NCBI GenBank assembly: GCA_900557355.1
Contig: USSR01000231.1
Coordinates: 1 to 9,279 of the forward strand
DNA length: 9,279 nt
Reading direction: 5' to 3'
Source of the DNA: an uncultured Bacteroides sp.
GTDB lineage: Bacteria > Bacteroidota > Bacteroidia > Bacteroidales > Bacteroidaceae
Shown here: positions 1 through 6,499 of the stretch, one piece after another
Numbering within the stretch: position 1 is the stretch's first letter
Layout of the letters: the number at the start of each line of letters is the position of its first letter
The notes under the pieces: generated by a model
What the model was told of the DNA's origin: nothing
The model's input: the letters and a program-made list of their open reading frames with translations, nothing else
Databases searched by the model: none
Position numbers and translations under genes: made by a program

Positions 1-172
1 AATCGAAGCAAAGGGCTTCTTCAACGGCATCATTGTATAAAACGCCTTTTTTACCTGATGACTTATAGGGAAATACAAACCATATTTCACAGGAGGTTTC
101 AAAGTTGTCCATTAACCACTTTCTCCAATCTTCTCGACTCTCAAAATACTTTATTTTATTTTCTATAGTCAT
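1..172 (-). CDS. YdeI/OmpD-associated family protein, N-terminal part (cut by window start)
   Basis: The reading frame starts at an ATG on the minus strand (172-170) and stays open for 57 codons to the window edge. It begins MTIENKIKYFESREDWRKWL. Visible family features are an early Phe-Glu-Ser/Arg-Glu-x-Trp-Arg-x-Trp-Leu segment, a Glu-Ile-Trp-Phe-Val strand (residues 29-33), a Lys-rich turn, and the stretch Tyr-Asn-Asp-Ala-Val-Glu-Glu-Ala-Leu-Cys-Phe near the cut end, which is characteristic of YdeI/OmpD-associated proteins. Members are small, probably cytoplasmic proteins of poorly defined role; some are called bacteriocin-protection proteins. No Shine-Dalgarno sequence is visible before the ATG, which is common in Bacteroidetes. 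The gene is divergent from the lipoprotein gene at 567. The C-terminal half is outside the window, so completeness cannot be judged. Confidence 0.85.
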   Translation of the reverse strand, partial: MTIENKIKYFESREDWRKWLMDNFETSCEIWFVFPYKSSGKKGVLYNDAVEEALCFD

Positions 173-566
173 AACAGGTATTCAAACTGATTATTTTATA
201 GCTTTACTTTCGTGGTAATGAAGCATTTTGTTAATTTATTTTTTGCTTCAGCAATTTCTGTATGTAGCGCAATTACTATTTTCCACATTAATATGCAGGC
301 TTCGATAGTTTAACGGTTTATTACAGCTGCCAAAAATACTAAATCTTTGGGAAGCGCCTCCAATTATCTCTTAAAACTTTTGCCCTGATTTGATTGAACT
401 TAGCTAAAGGCTTGATCTGAAATTTATGCTTATGAGGCTACTAATTCATATTTAAAGCTACCGGAGCAGATGATATCATATATTTGTAGAGTTGTCTTAT
501 GCAGTATCTCGCAAATTCTTGCATTTCTTAAAAGGTGAGACTACTTACACACTAAAAAACTAAAAT
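173..566. other. Divergent intergenic region, no gene seen
   Basis: These 394 bases separate two genes transcribed away from each other, so promoters for both should lie here. I find no open frame of useful length, no tRNA-like fold and no strong terminator. A plus-strand promoter candidate is listed separately. For the minus gene, the best -7 match is TATTTTTG (complement of 331-338) with only a partial -33 match near 361-364; this is weak and would give a leader of about 150 bases. Confidence 0.6.
479..486 (+). promoter_or_regulatory. Candidate Bacteroides -7 promoter element
   Basis: TATATTTG matches the Bacteroides -7 consensus TAnnTTTG exactly. The -33 TTTG is not present; the nearest similar sequence is TTTA at 451-454, about 24 bases upstream, which is a poor match. 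Transcription would begin near 493, giving a leader of about 70 bases before the lipoprotein ATG at 567. No other exact -7 match was seen on the plus strand between 173 and 566. Confidence 0.4.
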
Positions 567-1100
567 ATGAAAAACAAACTATCCATTTTACCGGCACTGT
601 TCTTTTTGCTTTGTACGGCAATGTGCTGTGAGGAATTTGAGGAATACATTCCCTGTCAGGTGACCTTAACCGGAATAGGTAAGGTGGAACACTTGGATAA
701 TGCCGGAAGCGTGCCTGTTGCCCCGGTGGGGGGAGTGGTATCTCGCCAGGCATATATGTTGCGGATACCCTTGGATTTTGAATATGAGAAAGAGATTGTA
801 GAGGGGACATATTATGAATACGTCTTGACTGATACCATCGCCAATATACAGATTATCTCACTTACCGCTTATGATGAATCCCATCCTGCCGGTACGGATG
901 TGAACGAACTTTTCATGGACTATCCTTTGCGTCAGGAGGATCAATTGACAGATTATAAATACGGTTATATGTATGGGACTGTTTTTTATAAGATACCCCG
1001 TACACTTCCTCAAGCCGGAGTGCATCGGTTTAAAGTCGTAGTGACGACCCGCAAAGGGGAAGAGTTTACCAAGGAAACAGATGAGATCACCATGCAATAA
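567..1100 (+). CDS. Putative surface-exposed lipoprotein, function unknown (possibly DUF5034-like)
   Basis: The 177-residue product begins MKNKLSILPALFFLLCTAMCCEE. This is a basic start, a hydrophobic core, then adjacent cysteines (Cys20, Cys21) in a relaxed lipobox context (Thr-Ala-Met-Cys or Ala-Met-Cys-Cys), consistent with signal peptidase II processing. The residues right after the cysteines are acidic (Glu-Glu-Phe-Glu-Glu). In Bacteroidetes, acidic residues beside the lipidated Cys are the known type of signal for transport to the cell surface. The mature part looks beta-rich, with no helices or repeats evident, and ends without a recognised catalytic motif. It resembles Bacteroides proteins labelled DUF5034, but that is from memory and unverified. 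The next gene starts 11 bases after its stop, so the two are probably co-transcribed. No Shine-Dalgarno sequence is seen at the ATG. Confidence 0.75.
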   Translation: MKNKLSILPALFFLLCTAMCCEEFEEYIPCQVTLTGIGKVEHLDNAGSVPVAPVGGVVSRQAYMLRIPLDFEYEKEIVEGTYYEYVLTDTIANIQIISLTAYDESHPAGTDVNELFMDYPLRQEDQLTDYKYGYMYGTVFYKIPRTLPQAGVHRFKVVVTTRKGEEFTKETDEITMQ

Positions 1101-1111
1101 ATGAAGAGTCA

Positions 1112-1834
1112 ATGAGAAAACTATTTGTCACTTTGCTGGCAGTGGGACTGCTGAGCATTATGGGTGGACAGGCACAAAATAGAAATTCACGTCATCAGCT
1201 TGACTTAACTACCGGAGTATCCTGCCATTTTCAGAGTGGGGAATCCTGGATTTCTTTTTCTCCTGTTCCCGTCATGAGCTTTGCTTATACTTTCTATGTA
1301 CTTCCACACTGGGGGATCTTCTCTTCCATGAGTTCAGCTCCTCTCATCAGAGAAGGAAATGGGAATAAGTTGAAAAAAACTTATGAAAATGACCATTTCG
1401 TAAAGGATGCGTATTACTTTGATGATGGAATTGGTTTATCTATGGCTTTCGGCATTGCCTACCGGCTGAATAAACCGGTATGGGATTTACAGTTGCGCTT
1501 GGGATATTACATGGTTGATGCAGAGGAACATTCTTCTCATTTTTATGTGAAAGAAAAGAATTCCAATGTAGTACGTTGGATTAATTATGATCAGTCATTC
1601 TCTACAGAAGCCGGTGGCTTAATGAGTGCTATTCAAACTTCGGCTATGTTGTCGAGGCGTATCTGGCGCAAACTCCATTTTTCGGTAGAGGCCAAATATC
1701 TCTTCCTCCCTGAACGGGCTACGCAGACTTTTGAAAAGAGGAACCTGTTGACTGGCGAGATTGAAGATAGCTACTCGAAACGTGTACGTGTGCACTATCT
1801 GGAGATAGCATGTGGAATTAGCTGGCATTTATAA
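1112..1834 (+). CDS. Putative outer-membrane beta-barrel protein, function unknown
   Basis: The 240-residue product starts with a clear signal peptide (about residues 1-21, ending Gly-Gln-Ala-Gln) with no lipobox Cys. The mature part has many short alternating hydrophobic/polar strands rich in Tyr, Phe and Trp, for example around residues 48-66, 107-118, 124-133 and 187-197. It ends in an aromatic strand (Ile-Ser-Trp-His-Leu). This is the usual look of a small outer-membrane barrel in Bacteroides. No OmpA peptidoglycan-binding domain or plug domain is present. It follows the lipoprotein gene by 11 bases and probably forms an operon with it; a lipoprotein resting on or anchored near a barrel is a plausible pairing, but this is inference. 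The stop lies 3 bases from the stop of the convergent permease gene. Confidence 0.7.
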   Translation: MRKLFVTLLAVGLLSIMGGQAQNRNSRHQLDLTTGVSCHFQSGESWISFSPVPVMSFAYTFYVLPHWGIFSSMSSAPLIREGNGNKLKKTYENDHFVKDAYYFDDGIGLSMAFGIAYRLNKPVWDLQLRLGYYMVDAEEHSSHFYVKEKNSNVVRWINYDQSFSTEAGGLMSAIQTSAMLSRRIWRKLHFSVEAKYLFLPERATQTFEKRNLLTGEIEDSYSKRVRVHYLEIACGISWHL

Positions 1835-1837
1835 TCT

Positions 1838-3187
1838 TTATACCATATCGTCTCCCGTCTTCACCACAGCCACTTTCAGAGTCTTATGGAAAGGGATGAA
1901 AGCGGAAACCACTGCGATAACCAATGCGGCAATCAGTAGATAGCCGATTACAGTCTTGATGCCCAGTAGCAGGCTCTGTTGCTGAAGCGTGGAATAAAAG
2001 TTATTGGCAGCTAACTGGGTGGCTTCATTGTATCCGTGTCCCTGCGCCAAGGCACTGTTCATGGCTTGCGCATAGCGGGAGGAAGCCAGTGGATTAGTGA
2101 GCGTCATGTGTTCGGAAAGGGTATTCATCCCCTTAATTTGTAAGTAATAGAGCAGGTTACTGAAAAACGAAGCGGATATTGCCGGAGCCAGTACAGAGCG
2201 AAGGGATATCAGAAAGAAAGCGTTAGACAGCATGAGCTTAGGGTCCAAATCTTCTACTACATATACACCGAAGGCTATGAAAAGAGTCATCATCCCCAGT
2301 CCGCGGAGGAAAACAGGAAAGTAAAGCATTTCGTAAGTGGAGTAGGGCGTGATGCCGAAGTAGAGGATGACCAGATAGATGACGTAGCAGAACATTCCTC
2401 CGGAAATGAGATAGCGGAACCGCCATCGCTGCCATCTGAACCACCAGAAACATATAATGGCTCCCACAATGAATCCCGGTATAAGCACCAGGCTGAGCGA
2501 ATTGGCATGCACGCTGTCTACGCGGATAATGCTGTTCAGGTAATTGGTAATCAGGGAACTGCTGGCACTGAAAAACATGACCAGTACCATGAAAGTGTAT
2601 CCGATGATGGATTTATGGTGATGGAGTGGTTTCAGACTGACGTATGGCTTCTCCTGTGTCCGTTGCCGGTGGATAAAAAGGTAAATCAGTATGGGGATGG
2701 CAATCGTATAAATCCGTATTTTGGGAGAGGAGAACCAATCTAATGTCTTTCCGTAGGTAAATATGTAAATGCTGAAAAGCAATGTAGCGGCTATGATAAA
2801 CATGCTTCTTCCGTCGATTTCTTTGTAAGGGATGCGCATGGGGCGCTTGGCATACCGGAAAAACAACAGGATAAAGATAATGGCAATCAGCATCAGCAGG
2901 ATTGTAAAGTAATACATGTATTGCCACTGATAGTAATAGGCCAATTGTGCCGTCAGCGCCATGGATATTTGTCCGCCGGAGAATACGATGGGGTAGAAGT
3001 AGGCGTAGAACTCGCTACGCACATTCTTCGGACTAAAGAACGGGCGTACCTGAATAATAAACTCTAACATGATGAAGGCTTTCAGGAAGCCAATGAAGAA
3101 GCTGCATATAATGGTGATGTCCATATTGCCAACCTGGGCGCAGATGTAGCTGAGAAAGATTTGCAGGATCAGATCGGTAAGCAGCAT
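1838..3187 (-). CDS. DHA2/EmrB-like MFS drug permease, C-terminal 449 residues (frame-separated from its N-terminus)
   Basis: This frame encodes the bulk of a 14-helix major facilitator permease of the EmrB/QacA (DHA2) type, the inner-membrane pump of a tripartite proton-driven exporter. About 12 hydrophobic segments can be read, at roughly residues 3-17, 25-45, 58-80, 92-110, 128-146, 160-172, 194-215, 230-250, 258-278, 285-308, 321-345 and 410-432. A long polar loop (about 352-405) precedes the last helix. The first two helices of the family are missing here and are encoded by the overlapping frame at 3169-3453. The ATG at 3187 is internal to the family alignment: the same frame is open upstream for nine more codons that read Ile-Arg-Ala-Ile-Ala-Thr-Pro-Lys-Thr before a TAG at 3217-3215. 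The product may be made by reinitiation, or the gene may be inactive. It is the last gene of the marR-tolC-hlyD operon. Confidence 0.85.
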   Translation of the reverse strand: MLLTDLILQIFLSYICAQVGNMDITIICSFFIGFLKAFIMLEFIIQVRPFFSPKNVRSEFYAYFYPIVFSGGQISMALTAQLAYYYQWQYMYYFTILLMLIAIIFILLFFRYAKRPMRIPYKEIDGRSMFIIAATLLFSIYIFTYGKTLDWFSSPKIRIYTIAIPILIYLFIHRQRTQEKPYVSLKPLHHHKSIIGYTFMVLVMFFSASSSLITNYLNSIIRVDSVHANSLSLVLIPGFIVGAIICFWWFRWQRWRFRYLISGGMFCYVIYLVILYFGITPYSTYEMLYFPVFLRGLGMMTLFIAFGVYVVEDLDPKLMLSNAFFLISLRSVLAPAISASFFSNLLYYLQIKGMNTLSEHMTLTNPLASSRYAQAMNSALAQGHGYNEATQLAANNFYSTLQQQSLLLGIKTVIGYLLIAALVIAVVSAFIPFHKTLKVAVVKTGDDMV

Positions 3188-3453
3188 CGTCTTAGGAGTG
3201 GCAATCGCACGAATCTAACGCAAACCCCACAAACTTGAGGAATGATGGGATAAGCTACCGCCATACCTGCTGCTGCCGCATAATACCCCATTGTGATGTC
3301 TTCGCTGAGTATTCCGAGGGTACTGCTGACTTCCAGCATGCTTCCCGTATAGGTTCCGTTGAGCATAATGATAGGGAACATCAGCACGAACATAGTGACA
3401 ATACCCAGCCATTGCGGTACCCAGGGACGGAGTGGAAGGTTCAGTTTTACCAT
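3169..3453 (-). pseudogene. DHA2/EmrB-like MFS permease, N-terminal fragment
   Basis: The ATG at 3453 is the natural start of the permease gene. It lies 12 bases after the adaptor stop and is preceded by an AAGGAAG sequence that can act as a ribosome binding site. Residues 1-74 look like a normal DHA2 N-terminus: a short Pro-rich lead, TM1 at about 15-35, an Asn-Gly-Thr-Tyr periplasmic turn, and TM2 at about 54-72 ending in Tyr-Pro-Ile-Ile-Pro-Gln-Val. After Val74 the frame reads Cys/Arg-rich sequence with no transporter character and stops at TGA (3171-3169). The rest of the permease continues in another frame from about 3214. On its own this fragment has two membrane helices and cannot transport. 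A sequencing error, a true recent mutation, or a split but functional transporter all remain possible. Confidence 0.75.
3212..3231 (-). other. Probable ~20-base insertion breaking the MFS permease frame
   Basis: On the minus strand the N-terminal frame reads Pro-Gln-Val up to 3232, and the C-terminal frame resumes with Arg-Ala-Ile-Ala-Thr-Pro-Lys-Thr from 3211. Joining these directly gives a continuous permease of the expected composition in the TM2-TM3 loop. The 20 bases between them add two bases modulo three, which matches the observed frame difference. The element contains a G-run and repeated GTTTG motifs. The exact borders are my inference from how the loop should read. Confidence 0.55.
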
Positions 3454-3465
3454 CAGCGGACTTCC

Positions 3466-4533
3466 TTATTTTCTCAGTGCTTCGGTTTCTACCATCATGC
3501 CTGCGCGGAGGCTTTTCATCTCTTCGGGGCTGGCGTCGTCCAGCTCGATGCGAACGGGAATGCGTTGCTGCACTTTGACGAAGTTGCCGGCGGAGTTATC
3601 AGTCGGAACCAGGGCGTACTTGGAACCGGTTGCTTCGGATATGGCGGTAACTGTGCCGTGAAAGATATGCCCGCGGAAAGCATCGACCTTGATGCGTACT
3701 TTCTGCCCGATGTAGATGTGGGAAATCTGCGTTTCTTTGTAGTTGGCGGTGATCCATTTGTCGTTGCCCCGTATAAGATAGGAGATGGTTTGCCCAGCTT
3801 GTACGAATTGTCCCGGTTCGAGGGTACGGCGCCCCATATATCCATCGTAAGGAGCGGTGACTATCGTATAAGAGAGATTCAATTTTGCCATATCCAGATC
3901 TGCTTCTTTGCGGAGGATATTCGCCTTGATGCCAGTGGATTTCTTGCTTGTTTCGGAGTATTGGGATTTTGCCGCTTCCTTTTGTTGCAGCAGGGCCTGA
4001 TAGCGTGCTTTCGTTGCTTCGTAGGCGGTTTTTACCTGTTCATACTGTTGCTGGCTGACGGATTCTTCGGCAAGCAGGTTGGCATAGCGGCGATAGTCCT
4101 GTTCCTGCTGCCAGAGCTTGGCCTTGGTTTCTGCAATGTTGGCTTCCTGAATGGCTACATTTACTTGCGAGGTCTGAATGCCGGAGCTTAATACGTCTTT
4201 TGCACCTTTCGCATCCATCAGGGCAGCTTCCGCATCCTTTACTTTGATGAGATATTCCCGGTTGTCAAGAATGAGAAGGGTGTCTCCGGCATGTACAGGT
4301 TGGTGCTCCGTGAAGTGGACTTCCTTGATATAACCCGAAGCGCGGATATTGAGCGGAGCTATATACTGGTCTACTACGGCATCATTGGTGATTTCGTAAT
4401 GAACGTATTTCCAGAAGTAATTGATCGTCCATGAAATTCCCGCTAGTGCAAGGAGGATACATACCGTATTGAGGGTGATATTCCTTATTCTTAATCTCTT
4501 CAGTTGCTTATGTTTCTTTTGTAATTCGGACAT
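3466..4533 (-). CDS. HlyD/EmrA-family efflux adaptor (membrane fusion protein)
   Basis: The 355-residue product is the periplasmic adaptor linking the MFS permease to the TolC-like channel. It has a basic cytoplasmic tail (1-17), one membrane helix (about 18-40), and the EmrA-type start of the periplasmic part, Thr-Asn-Asp-Ala-Val-Val (49-54). A first biotinyl-lipoyl half follows (about 58-95, with Ser-Gly-Tyr-Ile-Lys-Glu-Val and Gly-Asp-Thr-Leu). A long coiled coil runs over about 98-215, then the second lipoyl half (about 222-255, Thr-Ala-Pro-Tyr-Asp-Gly-Tyr). A beta-barrel domain ends with Asn-Phe-Val-Lys-Val-Gln-Gln-Arg-Ile-Pro-Val (317-327), a hallmark of EmrA proteins. Length is normal. 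The gene lies between tolC-like (38-base gap, AT-rich) and the permease (12-base gap). Substrate cannot be inferred; hydrophobic drugs, bile compounds or fatty acids are typical for the family. Confidence 0.93.
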   Translation of the reverse strand: MSELQKKHKQLKRLRIRNITLNTVCILLALAGISWTINYFWKYVHYEITNDAVVDQYIAPLNIRASGYIKEVHFTEHQPVHAGDTLLILDNREYLIKVKDAEAALMDAKGAKDVLSSGIQTSQVNVAIQEANIAETKAKLWQQEQDYRRYANLLAEESVSQQQYEQVKTAYEATKARYQALLQQKEAAKSQYSETSKKSTGIKANILRKEADLDMAKLNLSYTIVTAPYDGYMGRRTLEPGQFVQAGQTISYLIRGNDKWITANYKETQISHIYIGQKVRIKVDAFRGHIFHGTVTAISEATGSKYALVPTDNSAGNFVKVQQRIPVRIELDDASPEEMKSLRAGMMVETEALRK

Positions 4534-4571
4534 AGACTACAATTGTAAATTAATAATTAAAAAATGAAGCA

Positions 4572-5897
4572 TTAAAGCATGCCACAGGTTCGCTGTAATT
4601 CATAGTAAGTGTAAATGGCCTGCGTACGGGCAACGGTCAGTTGCAGTTCAGCATCCAGCCGCACGCTGCTTGCATTTAGCAGGTCGGTGAGGATGGAAAG
4701 CTGGTTCAGGTAGCGGTTTTGCACAATCCGGTAGTTTTCTTCTGCCTGGCTGACAGAGAGCTTCAGGGCTTCTATGCGGCTCAGGGCCTCTTTATGGCGG
4801 GTGTAGGCAGTCCGGATCTGAATACGGATGTCCTGCATTAAGAGTTCTTCGGCATACTTTTGAAGTTGTACCGTTTGCCGGGCTTCGTGCATCTTGTGCT
4901 TGTTCTGATAAAGAGACGACAGGTTGTATGAGAGGATGAGGCCGATGTTCCAATTGTTGTTGTACATGTCGGCCAGCGTAGTGCTGAGTGGGCGTGCAAG
5001 GGTGTTGCCCGCGTGCAGTGACAGGCTGGGAAGGTAGTTTGCTTTAGTCAGCCGGATATCGTTTTCTGCCAGCAAGGTTTGTTGTCGGACAATCTGCATG
5101 TCCGGATAGTTGTTGTCGGCTAATTGTACATACGTATCATAATCAGACACACTGACGGTGGTATACAGTAAAGTGGTATCCGGCACTATCAACTGTGATT
5201 CGTCCAGTCCCAACAGAATATCAAGTTGTTGCGAAGCTATGGCGATGCTGTTGTCAGCTTCCTGATAGGCCAGACGGTCGTTGGTCAGTTGCAACTCGCT
5301 GCGGATTTCATCATTGCGGGTGACTATGCCTTCTTTTTTCATCCGGCGGATATCTTTCAGTCGGTGTTCGGACTCTTCGATGTTGCGTGCCAGTACTTCT
5401 CGCTGCTTGTAGTAGCTGAAAAGCGTCATGTACTGTTGCAGCAGTACCAGCTTGATTTCGGCTTCATTGTCGGCACTGGTCAGGGCGGCTATTTGCTTTT
5501 TAAGTTCGGCTTGATGTATTTTTGCTTGTATCCTTCCTCCTTGGTAGAGGGGCTGCGTCAGGTTGATGTTATAGTTTTGTGACCAGTCCGGCGTTTCGGG
5601 GTGCACGGAATGTGAAAGTCCCCGCTGAAAGATGACAGGCTGGCCTATGATTCCGGCACTGGCACCTACTTGGATGTCAGGTAATCGGGATGTGTATGCA
5701 GACTTCTTTTGGTCGTTATAAATAACCTCTTGTAGTTTGCTCTTTTTAAGTTGAAGACTGTTTTCTGTGCCCAGACGGAAAAGTTCGTCTACGGATAATA
5801 GATGAGCATTCTCCTGAGCGGTTAGCCACAACGGAGTTACAGCAAGTATGTGAATGAATAAGAGGCGAAGAAAGTTAGAACTGGTTGAATATCTCAT
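4572..5897 (-). CDS. TolC-family outer membrane efflux protein
   Basis: The 441-residue product is the outer-membrane exit duct of the exporter. It has a signal peptide (about 1-27, ending Trp-Leu-Thr-Ala-Gln) with no lipobox Cys. Two outer membrane efflux protein repeats can be recognised: the first at about 35-230, with the typical strand Leu-Thr-Gln-Pro-Leu-Tyr-Gln-Gly-Gly-Arg-Ile (113-123) followed by a long periplasmic helix, and the second at about 250-435, with long Gln/Glu/Leu-rich helices and the late Tyr-Leu-Asn-Gln motif typical of the family. Its ATG lies 23 bases inside the end of the upstream MarR gene, so translation of the two is probably coupled. Length and architecture are normal. 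Together with the HlyD-like and MFS genes downstream it would form an EmrAB-TolC-like pump. Confidence 0.92.
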   Translation of the reverse strand: MRYSTSSNFLRLLFIHILAVTPLWLTAQENAHLLSVDELFRLGTENSLQLKKSKLQEVIYNDQKKSAYTSRLPDIQVGASAGIIGQPVIFQRGLSHSVHPETPDWSQNYNINLTQPLYQGGRIQAKIHQAELKKQIAALTSADNEAEIKLVLLQQYMTLFSYYKQREVLARNIEESEHRLKDIRRMKKEGIVTRNDEIRSELQLTNDRLAYQEADNSIAIASQQLDILLGLDESQLIVPDTTLLYTTVSVSDYDTYVQLADNNYPDMQIVRQQTLLAENDIRLTKANYLPSLSLHAGNTLARPLSTTLADMYNNNWNIGLILSYNLSSLYQNKHKMHEARQTVQLQKYAEELLMQDIRIQIRTAYTRHKEALSRIEALKLSVSQAEENYRIVQNRYLNQLSILTDLLNASSVRLDAELQLTVARTQAIYTYYELQRTCGML

Positions 5898-6315
5898 AGA
5901 GTGTCTCTAGTTGATTGGAACATGCGTTTAGGTTCTCTATTCCCATCAGTTGGCCCGTCTGGGTATAAAAATCCTTGATGAGCGGGCGTATACGGTCGGA
6001 TATCTCTTCTCCTGCGGGAGTGAGGTACACAAGTCGGTTACGGCGGTCGTTAGGGTCTTCCTGGCGCATGATCCAGCCTTTCTTTTCAAGGTTTGCCATC
6101 AGATTAGTCATGCAAGCCTTGTCTTTGGCTGTCTTTTCGGCTAATGCCTGCTGGCTGATTCCTTGTTCCTGCCACAGGGAACTCAATACTTGTAACATTT
6201 CAAAGGTGATATCTATGTTATTGCGTTTCAAAACGCGTTGCAGAGCTTGGCGGAATGCCATGCGGGTTCTTAGCATTTGTTGGATAAGTCCGCGGGATGA
6301 ATTGTAATTCTCCAT
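5875..6315 (-). CDS. MarR-family transcriptional regulator of the efflux operon
   Basis: I choose the ATG at 6315 (146 residues, starting MENYNSSRGLIQQML). A longer open frame reaches back to 6432, but it would run through the promoter and operator described below, and its extra 39 residues have no family character. The protein has the winged helix-turn-helix of MarR: helices around 35-60, a recognition helix at about 64-78 containing Asp65, Cys68 and Asn71, then the wing with Asp-Pro-Asn-Asp-Arg-Arg-Asn-Arg (87-94) followed by Leu-Val-Tyr-Leu-Thr. N- and C-terminal helices form the dimer interface in this family. It is the first gene of the pump operon and overlaps tolC-like by 23 bases. It most likely represses its own operon and is released by a small molecule that the pump exports; the ligand is unknown. 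Confidence 0.92.
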   Translation of the reverse strand: MENYNSSRGLIQQMLRTRMAFRQALQRVLKRNNIDITFEMLQVLSSLWQEQGISQQALAEKTAKDKACMTNLMANLEKKGWIMRQEDPNDRRNRLVYLTPAGEEISDRIRPLIKDFYTQTGQLMGIENLNACSNQLETLYEIFNQF

Positions 6316-6346
6316 TGCTGTGTTGCTTTTATTTCTTTTTCGGGCG

Positions 6347-6379
6347 CAAAGGTAGAGCTTTTTATTGGAATTAGTCAAA
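6347..6379 (-). promoter_or_regulatory. Promoter of the marR-tolC-hlyD-MFS operon
   Basis: On the minus strand there is TTTG (complement of 6376-6379), 21 bases of spacer, then TACCTTTG (complement of 6347-6354). This matches the Bacteroides -33/-7 consensus (TTTG, about 19-21 bases, TAnnTTTG) in sequence and spacing. Transcription would start near 6340, giving a short leader of about 25 bases before the MarR ATG at 6315. The -33 element lies within the left arm of the inverted repeat at 6370-6391. Confidence 0.8.
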
Positions 6380-6391
6380 TGTTTGACTAAT
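6370..6391. promoter_or_regulatory. Probable MarR operator (10-bp perfect inverted repeat)
   Basis: ATTAGTCAAA and TTTGACTAAT form a perfect inverted repeat with 10-base arms around a central TG. Size and symmetry suit a MarR dimer, and the TTGAC-type half site is common among MarR operators. It covers the -33 TTTG of the operon promoter, so a bound repressor would exclude RNA polymerase. I found no second copy of this repeat elsewhere in the window. Confidence 0.75.
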
Positions 6392-6447
6392 ATTTGTGAG
6401 AGGAGATTTGAAAGAAGGATTGGAGAATACACTTTTACGAATACAGA

Positions 6448-6478
6448 AAGGGCATAGAAAGCTAATTTCTATGCCCTT
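6448..6478 (-). terminator. Rho-independent-type terminator after the GH13 gene
   Basis: Thirteen bases at 6448-6460 pair perfectly with 6466-6478 around a 5-base loop. On the minus strand the hairpin begins 22 bases after the GH13 stop codon and is followed by a moderately T-rich stretch. It would separate the GH13 transcript from the efflux operon, which starts about 100 bases further on in the same direction. Confidence 0.8.
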
Positions 6479-6499
6479 CTGTTATAATTGAAATGTGAT

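Noticed and set aside
203..214. TACTTTCG as a plus-strand -7 element
   Set aside because: It differs from TAnnTTTG at the G-1 position, lacks a -33 partner, and points to no gene nearby within a reasonable leader length.
1101..1115. Tiny frame ATG-AAG-AGT-CAA-TGA between the lipoprotein and barrel genes
   Set aside because: Four codons only. It overlaps the barrel start and could at most influence coupling; there is no support for it as a gene.
3235..4191. Long plus-strand open frame of 318 codons opposite the adaptor gene
   Set aside because: It is antisense to the clearly recognisable HlyD/EmrA gene and has a low-complexity Phe/Gly/Leu composition typical of a shadow frame.
6316..6432. 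Upstream extension of the MarR frame to an ATG at 6432
   Set aside because: It would translate through the -33/-7 promoter and the palindrome, and the added residues do not resemble a MarR N-terminus. The ATG at 6315 fits the family length.
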